Below are positions 10,896 to 22,286 of a stretch of DNA of 64,000 nucleotides, in pieces. Positions within the stretch are counted from its first letter, which is position 1. Each line of letters starts with the position of its first letter. The position numbers were made by a program, and so were the translations under genes. The notes under the pieces were generated by a model. The model ran no database searches. It was given only the letters and a program-made list of their open reading frames with translations, and was not told the origin of the DNA. Origin of the DNA: Uranotaenia lowii (taxonomy: Eukaryota > Arthropoda > Insecta > Diptera > Culicidae); assembly GCF_029784155.1 (NCBI RefSeq), contig NC_073691.1, forward strand, positions 86,931,361 through 86,995,360, in the 5' to 3' direction.

Positions 10896-13145
10896 TCTGC
10901 AGAATCTTATCATAACAACAATTCCATAAAAAAATAAGAAAAAAATAGATAAAAGAAGCAAATTGAACAAGAAAAACGAAAGAAAAAAGAAAACATAGAG
11001 TAACCAGAAGCAATAAACAGTATGCCAACGGATTTAATTGGAATCCAAAGTGTCATCATTAATTTTCTACTATAGAGTCTATGTCCAGATTTATGGCGCG
11101 TCAAACTGATCTATTGTGTGCGTCATAGAGAGCAGGACAACCTCATCATCATTGCTTCTTTGGCGGCAGCACGCTCTTCCAACGTCATCGTTTGTTAATG
11201 CGTCATCATTCAGACGAAAGATAAAGAAAATCGCCGAATTTATGGGAGGCTCAGAGAGTAGTGCGACCGTTTCTGCTGCTTCCTTGCAGAAGTTGGTTGT
11301 GTGGTCCTTCGGCTTGTGTCCGAATATAAATCTTTTACTGCCGGCCAAGTGACTGGTCAAGGATCATACCGGAGAGCAGATTGACAAGGGGTAGTAAGGC
11401 TTCGGATAGAATGATGTTCTCGGCAATGCTGGTCGTCGGCTGTGAGTAAGATATATATTTATGACCCCTTGGTCTAGCATAACGAAGCCTGAAACAATAG
11501 CAATTAAGTGTCGCATCGTCCAATGGCCTATGTTTGATTAAGGCCGAGGAAATATATTGTTTCTTGAAGCTTTTTTTGAAATTTGGATGTTCTAGACTTT
11601 AAGTTATGCTGAGATAAGATGAATTAAACACCAGACAAACAATTCCTAGTTGAAGTGAAAATTTTAATTACACCTTGTTGAAACAAACATCAGCAAAATA
11701 ATACCGCAATTCAGTGTAAAAGCCTCCTGGAAAAAATCGCTACAAGTTTCTATTTTCTTCAAAACATCAAGGCATTTTTTCCTGTTTTGAACCCGGAAAA
11801 CACGAGAAAGGCTCAACCCAGAAAACTCACAACCGTTGCTCTAGGGTATAGAACCCTTAAAATTGCCTTCGTTTTCCAATTTCTGTGCGGAAACCACTCC
11901 AAAATGGTTATTTTGCTATTCTGCCCGTCGGAACTTTCTTCGGAAGGCAGCTGAGAACACACGAAAATGGAAGCAATTTTCTTGCTTTTCTTTGCGGAAA
12001 ATGAAAATTCATACTCGACATTAACTGGAAATGAAATTATGATTTCCTAGTGAATGATTTTATTTATGGTAAATTTTGATGCCTTTTCCCCGGGCCAACG
12101 ATGAGGGATCCAGGCCCAGCAGCATCCGTCGGGTTCCGTGCGAATGAAGCTCTCTATTTTGCCGCCCCATCCAGCTTTCATTAGCCGGTCTTGGGTTGAG
12201 CGAAGGGCGACATCAAAAGTGGAGAGTTAGCTTTTATGCTATTTGGCAGCCAGAATTGAGGCCACGAAAAGTACTTTCACACGAGTTTGCAACCCCCAAA
12301 AATAACACAGTCTGTCGGTTTCGTAAAGTCGACCGGGGTTGTGATAAAAGAAAACACGGTGACTTACAAATAACCTCTTCCTTCGGTGTGTTTTTTTCCT
12401 GTTCATAACCGAAAGGATGAAAAACAAAACTTGTTATGCAGTGATTGGCAAACTTTTGTGCTAAAAATGGGGGGTTTTGGAAATAGAAGGATTTCAGGGA
12501 GAAAAAAAAAGGTAGTATCGAGACACAGTTGTTTTGGAGACTTGGAAAATCTTACTAGTTTGATTCCTATGGAGACTTTTAGTGAAAAATAACGTATAAG
12601 ATTTCAATGACATTTATAAAGTAAGCTAGAAACATAAAATACCGTTGAATGGAGTGAATCGGGACAGTTTTTGGACTATTTTCGTGTTACTTCTGTTAAA
12701 TATAGCTCTTCATGCGTATGATTAGCTTCGAATGGAATATTTCATTAACCTTCACAAACTGAATAAAAAAATAGTTTATAATTCCAATCATTTTTTTTTA
12801 TAACCATTTCAGTTTTTTACACAAAACGTATGAAACAGTAGGGGAGAATGAGAATTAAGCATTTTCATGGGACGCAAATTTGTGATATTTTTAAAGTTAA
12901 AGAAGACTGGACCCGTCATGAAAGCAGACGTGATCCTTGTTTATTCAGGGTGCTTAAGCCTAGGCGAAAATCAAGCAACATCTGATGATAAAAGGTCCGT
13001 TGACTATTTTTGGCCAAACTAATTCTCATTTCGCAGTTTATGTGTCAGATAAAAAGATTTTTATAAGTTTGTATACTTCTCAACATGAAAATCAACAAGT
13101 TTCTGGCAAACATTAATTTATTTATTTATTTCGCCAAACATCGTA
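10896..13145. other. no gene recognised
   Basis: Patches at about 11100-11540 and 12060-12420 have higher GC than the surroundings but carry only short frames on both strands and no family signature. At 12838 GTAGGGGAGAATGAGA matches the left end of the MITE at 20671, so an isolated half of that family is present. Confidence 0.4.
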
Positions 13146-13210
13146 CACAGCAAAAATTATTTCCTGTAAAATTACGCAAATGTCCTGTAACAAAATTTTT
13201 TTGGATCATC
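13146..13210. repeat. family C MITE end (partial)
   Basis: ACACAGCAAAAATTATTTCC followed by TGTAAAATTACGCAAATG matches, inverted and in part direct, the element at 6851-6992. The opposite end was not found. Confidence 0.4.
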
Positions 13211-13240
13211 AAAATCAAATCAAAATACTTTAGACGGTGG

Positions 13241-13304
13241 CCAGTCAATTTGTCTACTGAAGAGGAGCGAATGCCAAAGTAGCTCGAAACGTATAGACAA
13301 CTGG
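13241..13304 (+). ncRNA. hammerhead-ribozyme-like motif
   Basis: In order: CCAG and TTGTCTA (5' half of stem I), CTGAAGA, an extra G, stem II GAGC/GCTC with a 13-nt loop, GAAAC, GTA, then TAGACAA and CTGG (3' half of stem I). Stem I is 7 bp plus 4 bp beyond a bulge. The conserved core of a hammerhead (C-U-G-A-N-G-A ... G-A-A-A ... N-U-H before stem I) is matched except for one extra nucleotide before stem II and almost no stem III. Self-cleavage is uncertain. Confidence 0.4.
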
Positions 13305-14379
13305 TAAATCTGTTTTATTCTTATTAAAACTCACCGAAAAACGTCGATAATTTCGAAGAATAGATCTTGAGTTTAAGGTTTTCAACGTTTTTAAAATAGA
13401 AATATGGATTTACAATTAAAGTTCAAGAACAAAAGGTGCATAATTTTAGGCTACTTTAATGATCCACGTGATATATTAGGGTTTTTAGGTGGATCATATA
13501 TGCTCTTTTGGGAAGATAACAACATATAGGGGGTGCAAATGAAAAACAAGAAATAACAATAAAAAACATGAAATTTCATCACTTCATTGACCACAAACTA
13601 ATACGATCCTATTTGGAAAAAAACTTCGTTGGTATAGCCAACCCTCGGAAGTCTAATTATTGAAATTTTTTAAATTTTCATTTTTGCCTTGAACAATTGG
13701 TCGCCATGACACTTTGCCACTTGTGCCAAAAAAAACAAAACATGCCGTTTTTCAATATTTAAAATTACGAACTTTTAAAAATATTTCGAAATATTTGGTC
13801 ATTTTAGAAGATGAAATCCTGAAGCGAAAGTTTTTTTTTGGCGGAATGATTTTCATGAGTATTGATAAAAAGTTTTACAAGTAGAAAAGTACATTTTGTT
13901 CCCAGTGTACCACCAGTGATCCACTTTACTTATTCGAAATTTTATTTGTTTTAGTTGAAATCTAAGTACATTGAAAAAACTGATTCTCACACTCGTGCAA
14001 TGGTACTCTTGTCCTTACCTTTAGATAAACCACAAAGTGCATAGGCAACCTTCTCCATGTCAGCATTTTTATTTAAAAAAAAAACTATGAAAACTTGTAA
14101 AGTTATTGAACAATAAATAACGAGTTGAGTGGAATTCGAAAAAAAGATTTTTGCGCAGCTTTTGATCTGCCGAGCAAAACCTAGTGAATTGTTTTTTTTT
14201 ATTTTTGTGCAATGTTTCTTTACTCATATCGATACAATCGGGGAGAAAACGGTGTTGATCTAAAGCGCTTAGTTAAAATGCAAGCTTTACAAAGTTGTGG
14301 GTTACCTGTGCTACCATGAAAAGGAAAAAGTTAATGAATAATGAAATAGAAACGTTTTAGAATTTAAAGTTTTTTATAT

Positions 14380-16170
14380 ACTTGTGATGTCATAACGCAA
14401 AAAGCACAGATTGCAGTATTTTTTGGTTTTGTTTGAATTTAATTATACATTTTATTTGTCAAAAATTATTTCAAAGAAAACAGCACCCCAAACATTTAGG
14501 GGTAAAAAAATACTGCAAAAAAAATCTACCAGCTGAAGTCATAAAAAAACATGTTTTGATGGATGAAATTTTGAAATCAACAAACGCGTGATGCAAAAAA
14601 ATCATATTCCAGCATATGGAAACGTGATTTATATGGCAAATTTTAGATTTTGGATTTTGATGTATTTAGTCCAGACTGCAGGGCCGGATTAAGCCATCGG
14701 GGGGCCCGGGGCAAATTTTTCTCGGGGGGGCCCCTATGATTTTTTTTCTAAACACTATCCTACAGAATACAAAACATTTTTTAAGTGTAAAACAACTGGA
14801 GATAAGTTCAATATACTCTTTTCAAATAGCCATGTTGTCTGTGTAGAAGAAGGTTTCTGGTATCTTCAAATAAAAATTGTTAAGCAATTACGTGCAAAAA
14901 TTGCGGAAGAGTTTAGAAATTTCTCAAAATGAAAGCTCTGATTTGAGCTTTCAAATGCGAAATATAATCCTCAACTTTTAATACCCCTATCACCAACTAA
15001 AATTCTCTGATTTCAAATAATCACTGGATAGATATTTTAAATGATTTTCATTTCATCTTTGGGCGTCAGGTTTGTGCTTCATCGAGAAATTTTCACCTTA
15101 TGACAATTGGAAAGTGTCATGAAGATTTGAAATGAAGAATACAAAATTAAAATATTAAATAAACAAAATAATTTAATTCAAACTCCATCCATAGAGATCT
15201 AGATATAAGTGTCTAAGAATTTAAAACTTTGAATTTGGTTATTTTCAGAACCACAATTCAGTGTCTCAAATCTAAATCATAATTTGAAATCAAGTTTTAT
15301 GAAACTAAATATGAATTAAATTTAAAAAAAGATATTTTTTTTATATCTTTGAATCACAAATTTTCATGAGATGTTTATGAATATGATTTTCATCAGATAA
15401 AAAAAAGTTATCAAATTGTTATTCTAAATGTGGCAAAAGTTTCATTCGATGCCCCTAAAGCCAAATGAAAATCCTTACAGAATATCCTGACTGACATGTT
15501 TCGATAAAAAAAAATGAAACTTTGAGGTGTTTTTCCTCATATTTTTCTTATTTTTTTCGAATTCGGTTTACATTAATTTTGTCCAAATTTTGGGTTGAAA
15601 ATTTTGAAATTCAATACCAAGATATTGATGTTCTCAGTCCGAAAAATGCGGGAGAACTTTTTCACTATTTACTCTAGAGGGCCCCCTTAATTCATGTACG
15701 AGAAAAGCTATTCTAGATATTATTTCACGGGGGCCCCTTTAGTTGTTATATTTCAAGTTTTCATTCCGATTTCCTAGTTTCGATTTTTTTTCATAGATGT
15801 GTAGAAATTGAAGTAGTGTGATTAAAGTAATTTTGTAGCTTTTTTTCCCTCGGGGGGCCCCTTGAGCCGGGGGGCCCCGGGGCAATTGCCCCTTTTGCCC
15901 CCCCCCCCCCTTAATCCGGTCTTGCCAGACTGGTAACTAAATTATAAAATATTCATTTGAAAAAAAAAAGGTGATTGCCCGAAAAATATTTTCACAGTGT
16001 TGGAATTGGAAAATAAAAGCATCATATAGTTTGTAGACGATATCATTAAGCCAATCCGACATACTGGGTGAAGTTTTTAATCACATCGGAAAATTTAAAA
16101 AAATATACACCTAGGTACTGCTCGATTTTTAAATTTTCTGAGATTCAAAAACTTCAAAAACTATCTCACG
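14380..16170. repeat. copy of repeat family R5, split by a hAT element
   Basis: The left part (CATTTAGGGGTAAAAAAATACTG, ACAAACGCGTGATGCAAAA, ATTCCAGCATATGG) and the right part (AAGGTGATTGCCCGAAAAATA, GCCAATCCGACATACTGGG) match in order the complete R5 element at 28650-29902 and the partial copy at 24520. The hAT element 14679-15924 sits between the two parts. Non-coding. Confidence 0.6.
14679..15924. mobile_element. non-autonomous hAT element, copy 1
   Basis: CCAGACTG occurs immediately outside both ends (14671-14678 and 15925-15932), an 8-bp target-site duplication as in the hAT superfamily. Terminal inverted repeats are CAGGGCCGGATTAAG and, complemented, CAAGACCGGATTAAG. Both ends carry long G/C runs (GGGGGGCCCGGGGCAA) that are also inverted. 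No transposase frame in 1246 bp. A longer relative in opposite orientation is at 42304-44440. Confidence 0.85.
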
Positions 16171-16760
16171 ATGTGAGAAACTGTGTCATCATCATTTTGT
16201 CATCATTGAATGATAAATTTTTTACATTATATTAAAATAAAAAATGATATTTACAAGCGATCTACTTTCGATGCGACACATCACATTTGATAGCTCTTAG
16301 TATTCCTCAGATTTTTATTTGTGTCATTAAAAAGTCAATAATGAATTTGGAGGGTTCATCAAGCAACCAAAAGTCGCATAAAACAGGTACAGAAACGCTT
16401 ACTCAGCCCCATCATTGATATGAAGTCCGTTCTATGCAGCTCAAAATTTAAGTTCTTATTGATACATTCAAGTTTCAAAACAAGTCTAAATGATCTTCTA
16501 TTCAGCTTCCAGCGGCCTTTTAATTCAGCTCCCGAAAAAACGTAAAATAAGCAACAAATCTCTCTCTGTCTCAACTGCACCCTTGGCATCGGCTCATATC
16601 ACCTGCTTTTGATTATTTACTATGTTCTGTACATGGTGCCGCCATGATGCCACGCACCGGATTCCGAACTCGACAAATTGCTAAAATGCTTTTTTCTTAC
16701 ATTTCCTACACCTATATCGCATCAGAATGGTCACTCAATTACCAAATTACTTATTGGAAA
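16171..16760. other. no gene recognised
   Basis: AT-rich sequence with no supported feature. Confidence 0.4.
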
Positions 16761-16764
16761 AAAA

Positions 16765-16848
16765 ATTTGCCCGACTTGGGAATCGAACCCTGACCTTCTG
16801 GTGAGTGAGAATCGAAAATGCTACCACAAGACCACGCCTAGATGTTGT
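16765..16848 (-). repeat. tRNA-derived SINE
   Basis: On the minus strand an A-box-like TGGTCTTGTGGTAGC is followed by a B box GGGTTCGATTCCCAAG. A tRNA-like head is clear, but the anticodon arm region is not a normal tRNA. A T-run lies downstream on the minus strand. The same type of head, with GATCTTGTGG, is seen at 42.2/44.4 kb. Confidence 0.65.
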
Positions 16849-18737
16849 TCTATTAACTCAGTGGTTTTCAGAGTGGTCCATAGCGCCTCATTGGGGGCGT
16901 TGAGAGCTTCCAGGGGGCGCACAGTGGTTCAAAATAAAAAAAAGTGGGAAAAAATTATTAAAAAGCTATTTTGTTAAAGATTATAGGCGGATATTTGAAA
17001 AAAAAAATAAATTAGATTTATTTCAAAGTTTGCTGTTTTTTCAATATTTGCTTAAACGGGGTTTGAGCTTTATACTGGGAAATTTTATATTTTTCAATTA
17101 TTTATGAATATTTTTGTTAAAACTAAGTATGGACTCCTAAATTCCTGTAGGTTGGTTGGATAAATATTAAAACTGATGTTTTAAGTTGGATTTGCGTATG
17201 TATCGAAGCAGACAATGCTTGGTTTACTCTGTATAAATACTTTAAAATTTGCATTTTTAAACCAAACAGCGTTCCACTCAATGACATCGTATTCAAAATA
17301 TAGCAAAAACTAGCAGCTGATTTTAAGATATGTTTTTGATGAGACTTTCACCTATCCAACGGTGTATAATTTACTACGGCGATCGGCAGCGCAAGCTTTA
17401 TTTCTGCTTCCGAAAAATAAATAGAGTAAATCAAAAAATGTTTTCATCTAATTTCGGGTTGTCAATCAAGCGAAACTTTATAAGTTCATGCTAGTAAGGA
17501 ACTTTTTTTTCTCCAAACTGTGAATAAAATTATAATACATCACTTCGGTACTAACAATTATAAATTTTTAAAGATTTATATGCTTTTTTATGTTGTTTTG
17601 TACAGAGAATATAAAATCCTATTTTTAATTCTTATGTTTAAGTTGTCTTTCATGTTTGTTTCATAGAAGGTGTATAAAAAGTCCTAGAAAATATCTAAAT
17701 ACATCATAACGTTCCTAGAATATTGGAGATTCGATTCCAGCATAAAAAATTTGATTATCGATGTCTTGAAAAATGGACTTTTTTCCGGCTTTTTGGGGAT
17801 TTGAACCACTGTGGGGCGGTGAAATTTGTGGGGCTTTCGAAATGCTGAGGGGGCGGAGAGATCGTAATTCCCATTTTCGCGTAGTTTGAAATAACAACGA
17901 GTAAACTCGATGCAAAACGATGAAATTACGTTATAGAACTAAACATCAGATTCAAGACTAAAAAATTCATAATTTCACAGAGCTGCAAGCAAGTTTTTGT
18001 TCCAGTATCTCAGTATTTTTTTTTTTTAAATGTATCTAAAAGATGTCTTAAAATTGTCACAAAATTTTTATACGCTCTACATATTGATTTTGTTTTGGGA
18101 CTTATTTTAAATGGCAATGCTTGATAATCTTCTTAATGTATTGTTCCAAAAAATCTGCGAAACAGGAAAAACCTTCGAAAAAATCGGTAAATTAGGTAAA
18201 TGAATTTTTATTTCAAGTTCTTATTTGTTTATCTTTATTTCAATCGATTTAAAAAAAACTTTTAATCCATTTGATTATCACCAACATTGTCGGAATTCAG
18301 TTATTAGAATCTAATTTAAACTTTAAGACCCGCATACTTTAAACGCTGCATTACTTTGAACTAGACTTAAATTTAGATATAAAGTTTTTTTTTTGTTATT
18401 TTACCGGCTTGACAGTAATTTGTTTGTATTGAATAATGCAAATGAATTGTGAATATCTATTGTTTACAAAAATTTAAGATATATGATTTAATATCAAAAC
18501 AAATTAATGAATCAGTTTAAGTAATTGTCCAGGAATTAAGTGTTTATTGGAGGTTTGAAACAATATGAGGCCCTTGGATCCAGAACGGATAAGTGCATAA
18601 AGGCTTATTTCGAGGAATCACGCATTTAAGTTGTTATGTTTAGTCATTGTCCATACATTTTTTCTAAAGTTTGCATTTTTCCTTCGAACGAAAGAATTTG
18701 TGAATAATATTCAAAAAATCTGAAAATTACGAATTAT

Positions 18738-19109
18738 GTTGATTTTTTAGTTTTCGACTGTATGTTTTGGTACTTTAAATTAACGGCAAATCAGTCCAAT
18801 TTTATTGAATCCAAAAACATTTATTTTTGATCCAACGTTTCGGTGTTGGTTAACACCTTCATCAGGGATCCTGTTAGTAATGTGTAGTTTATTTTTAACA
18901 ATAAGTAAAGTGTATAATGTGTGTTGATTTCTTAATTTCTTGCGTAACTCACAAAATTGTTGATTCTGAATTGCTTTAGTAAAAGCGTATTGTCCGGATG
19001 TGTTGTGGTGGAGTTTCATTGTGAATGTTAACCAACACCGAAACGTTGGATCAAAAAAAAATGTTTTTGGATTCAATAAAATTGGACTGATTTGCAGTTA
19101 ATTTAAAGT
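18738..19109 (-). mobile_element. foldback retroelement, Penelope-like candidate
   Basis: Two 85-bp arms (18771-18855 and 19026-19110) are inverted copies with only a few mismatches, around a 170-bp centre. ATTACGAATTAT (12 bp) occurs directly on both sides (18726-18737, 19110-19121), which looks like a target-site duplication of a length unusual for cut-and-paste elements and acceptable for a Penelope-like retroelement. The arms hold the hammerhead-like motif described separately. No coding capacity, so this would be a non-autonomous form. Confidence 0.5.
18829..18871 (-). ncRNA. hammerhead-ribozyme-like motif in foldback arm
   Basis: Minus strand: GGATCC (stem I), CTGATGA, an extra A, stem II GGTGTT-AACC-AACACC, GAAAC, GTT, GGATC (stem I return). 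Stem I can form 5 bp and stem II 6 bp. The core matches the hammerhead consensus apart from the extra A and the missing stem III, the same two departures as the motif at 13.25 kb. Known hammerheads in Penelope-like elements also have very short stem III; that is family knowledge, and activity here is inference. Confidence 0.4.
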
Positions 19110-19782
19110 ATTACGAATTATAGTTTGGAATATGAAGAATCGTTTGACATTATTAAATCTAAATTGAACATTTTTACTTATAGTACCCCCTACCCCTTTG
19201 TCTCTGAATGCCTCATATAAATTTGAATGATTTTTGAGTTATGTCTTACAACAACATAAAGCCGAAAGCGAATGGTTTTTCAACGATCCAGATTATAATT
19301 TTTTTTTAATTTCTAATATTTTTCCCAGAGGGGCGTTGACTTCGAAAATTTTGCAAAAGGGGGCGGTGAGTGATAATAGTTTTAAAATCACTTTTCTAAC
19401 TGAAACTTAAACTCGATGTGGTGATTTAATTTTGAAAGCACCTCAATGCACTTTTTGTGACTTAGTAAATCTCGTATTGAGCAGTTTTGTACCCTTTATG
19501 TGACTTAAGTTCCATACAATGTACACATCAATCATTTTTGTAGCTATCAAGTTCATTAATGTGTAACCGTTGTTACAAAAGGTATTAGTTCGTTTTTCAA
19601 ATATTTTAAATTGTTATAGGTGAGCTGTTGTGTATGTTGTTAAATTTATGGGAAATAGGGAAAATCATATGTATCAGTTAGTTTGGTTTGAATTTTTAAT
19701 AACAAATACACATTATATTTAGTTTATAATCAGGCGGGCTTCAGCGGGGGAGTTCAACAAAATGTTCATAGTAGTATGAACA

Positions 19783-20670
19783 TGTAGGGGTGGTTCGCCA
19801 TGTTGGGTGGCACAACTATTGAAGAAATGGTAAAAGGAAGGGATGAAGATGACCTAGCTTCCGCTATAGGTCATTTTCATTTTGACGTTTGTGTGTGAAT
19901 GTTGTGAGTGTCTGAAAAATAAAAAGTACGGTTAACGTAGATCATTCAGGTAATGGTGACCTATTAAAGCCAAAATTGAGTCCTGCAATTACATTTTTGC
20001 TCGATTTCAGGACCTTGTATTCTTGGATCGATTTTTCGATCACAAAAACGTCCTCCGAGACCTCACACGCGCAAGCGATTCGGCCTAGGTAGTCTTTGAC
20101 TGCCTACGTCTAATCCGTAAAAGACCAGACTCTCTGGTTCCGTGGAACCATCATCGTAAAGGAGAGAAATCTCGGGCCCGACGGGCCTTAATTATTAAGG
20201 AGATCCCCTCTCGGCGCGACCAATACGGCCTTGCTGTGGTCCGCCGATAGTGTCAAAGAAGGAAGACGCCAGTGCTTACCATTTCTAGTGCCCAAAAGCT
20301 ACAAATTGAGTACACATCGCCACGTCTCGGTCACCATAGTTACCTGAGAAACACCAGAGCTCCATCCAGCAGTTCCACGACCAGTATCCTGCAAGCGCGC
20401 CAACGTAAGAAATCCGTCGACGTACACCCTGAAAATCCAGTGAAGCTACCCCTGAACCGCATCCACACTGTAGTAAAAATAAAACCCAGAGTCCAAAATT
20501 CAATTTTCCAACTTTTTCTTTAGCGAGAAACTCCACAGTTTGCCACTTGAAATTTGTTCCGCGTTCCCTCCGTTTACCCAGTAGTAGGCCGACCCTGAGA
20601 AAAAGTTCAAGGGGTCTCCTGCTGCTGTGAGCTAGTTCCCGGGAGTATCGGGCAGTAGGTTTTAAATGAG
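19783..20670 (+). mobile_element. solo LTR of a Ty3/gypsy family related to the 57-kb element
   Basis: It begins TGTAGGGGTGG...CCATGTTGG, matching the 5' LTR start at 56742 (TGTCACGGTGG...CCATCTTGG). An AATAAAAAG signal lies near 19918. The structured block 20081-20262 and the tail with GCCGACCCTGAGA and TGAGCTAG also align in order with that LTR. No gag or pol follows, so this is a solo LTR. The right border is approximate, since a MITE starts at 20671. Sequence identity to the 57-kb LTR is low enough that this is a different family or an old copy. Confidence 0.65.
20081..20262 (+). promoter_or_regulatory. structured RNA block in LTR (R/U5 region)
   Basis: Successive hairpins are visible: AGTC-TTT-GACT (20091-20101), GGTTCC/GGAACC (20136-20149), GGCCC-GAC-GGGCC (20175-20187), and a two-part stem CGGCG + GACCA pairing with TGGTC + CGCCG (20212-20246). 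The order and shared linkers (CGGCCTAG, CTACGTCTAA, CTCTGGT, AAGGAAG) match 56936-57130 while the stem sequences differ, which suggests structure is kept. Confidence 0.5.
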
Positions 20671-21642
20671 TAGGGGAGAATGAGGATACTTGATCCCTGG
20701 GGATACTTGATTCCTTAGCTATGTCTCGAAACTGGAATGTCTTACAAAGATCAAATGTTCTAGAAAAATGTGCCAAAATGAGCAAAATAACAATGCTTGT
20801 AGTTTAAAAAATTTCAACAAAATAATTGTTTGAGTAATTGAACTTTGTTTGAAAAATTTCACAAAATGTAACTTGAAGATCTTTTTTCATCACTTTAAAA
20901 TGGTCCTTTCATGGGAAAATTATGAAAAAAATATTTGTTCCAATGTATCAATCGTTCGAGCGTAAAATGAACTTCATAAGGCCATATTTTCAAAGCAATG
21001 GAAAACTCTCAACTTTTTTCAGAAAAAGTTTTCTAAAATGTTGATTATGGGTATAATTGATCCCCTAGAGTTGGGTACAATTGATCCCCCTTCCAAACGG
21101 CATATTCTTCTTCTGAATTGTTCGTTATGATTACTGATCATGAAATTACTAATATTTATCCAAATACTAATATTTATCAAACAATTGTCTGAAGAAAAGA
21201 GCAAAAATAATTAATTTTTTCCTAGTACTAAAAAATAGCGCCTTTAAGTATGCAATGTTATTAGCGTTGAGACAAAGTTATAGAATTTTCTTCTTATGTC
21301 TAATATAAATTGTTAAATGAGAACAAACATGACCAAAATAGTCAATTAACATTCTATCTCGGGGTTTTGTTTGATTTTTATACAAGGATTAGGGCTTCCT
21401 GAATAAAACATCAAGTCTCCTTCAATAGGGGATCAAGTCTCCCCTAACTTCAGAAAAATCGCAATTTTTTTACTCCCACGAAAATGCTTCTAGTTCATCA
21501 ACGGGTTCAAGTATCGTTCTAATTTTTAGAGCATAGAAACTTGAAGTTACAAGCTGTCAGAAAATATCAAAGACGTCGAGTTGCTAAATTTTTCCAAAAA
21601 GATATGGTGAAAATAAGAAAAGCGTATCCCCACATTCCCCTA
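20671..21642. mobile_element. MITE with TAGGGGA-type ends
   Basis: TAGGGGAGAATGAGGATAC at the left and GTATCCCCACATTCCCCTA at the right are inverted ends with one small gap, and both extremes read TA. Repeated internal words GATACTTGATCCC / AATTGATCCCC occur near the left end. It abuts the solo LTR. An isolated end of the same family is at 12838. Non-coding. Confidence 0.65.
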
Positions 21643-21734
21643 CATATACTCATGGGAGTTGGGCAAAATAAGTCACATAAAACGTAGGTACATATTAATT
21701 ACTTTTGCAACTTTAAGAGCATTAATGAGTACAC

Positions 21735-22286
21735 TTAAGGGGGAGGTAGGGTCTAACACTTTCAAAAAATCGATTTTTTTATTTTATCATTTGAAAACTA
21801 CTTATCCGTTTCATTTCAAATTTAGAACACATTTTCAACATATAAAATACCAGACCCCAACGTTTTTCTTTTTTTTTACTTTGGGGAGATTTTACAGATA
21901 AAAAATGGCGGATTTTTTCGTGAAAAATCGTAGTTTTTACTTCAAACAGCCACAAAAATTTCATAATTTTTTTTTTAAGTTAAATAAAAACGTTGGGGTC
22001 CAGAAAAAAATCTATTAAATATATTTTGCTCTAATTTTTTGACTTCAGATGATTCTGTGCTGAGAAACAGTGTCCATCGCAAATTCTGTTTTCTAAAAGG
22101 CATCCTCGAAAGTGCTCCGTCACCGGCTCATTTTTCAATATTTTTTTACGAAAAAATTACTAAATGTTCTTTTAACAATGCTTTGTATAATGCAAAAAAT
22201 TTGAATACATTTGTTTGAACGATAGCTCTAGAAAAAATTCGTGAAAATGGTGTTTTTTTTACCCGTTAGACCCTACCCCCCCTTAA
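21735..22286. mobile_element. MITE with TTAA target site (piggyBac-like)
   Basis: TTAA flanks both ends (21735-21738 and 22283-22286). Between them lie inverted repeats GGGGGAGGTAGGGTCTAAC and GTTAGACCCTACCCCCCC. TTAA duplication is the hallmark of piggyBac-type transposition. Inside are further inverted stretches (AACGTTTTT/AAAAACGTTGGGG near 21850 and 21985). No transposase frame in 552 bp. Confidence 0.75.

Larger units (their letters stand above)
16859..19393. mobile_element. possible hAT-type remnant
   Basis: CAGTGGTTTTCAGAGTGG at the left and AATAGTTTTAAAATCACTT at the right are loosely inverted. TATTAACT and TTCTAACT flank them as a possible decayed 8-bp duplication. GGGGGCG words near both ends (GGGGGCGTTGAGAGC and GGGGGCGGTGAG) support a common element, as do internal ones at 17815-17870 (TTGAACCACTGTGGGGCGG), which may mark a nested or rearranged copy. 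No transposase similarity seen. Borders are tentative. Confidence 0.35.

Noticed and set aside
20081..20280. GC-rich hairpin region resembling ribosomal RNA
   Set aside because: It aligns with the LTR of the 57-kb gypsy element and matches no rRNA core motif I recognise.
20285..20785. 166-codon open frame on the minus strand
   Set aside because: It runs antisense across the end of a solo LTR and into a MITE; no domain visible.
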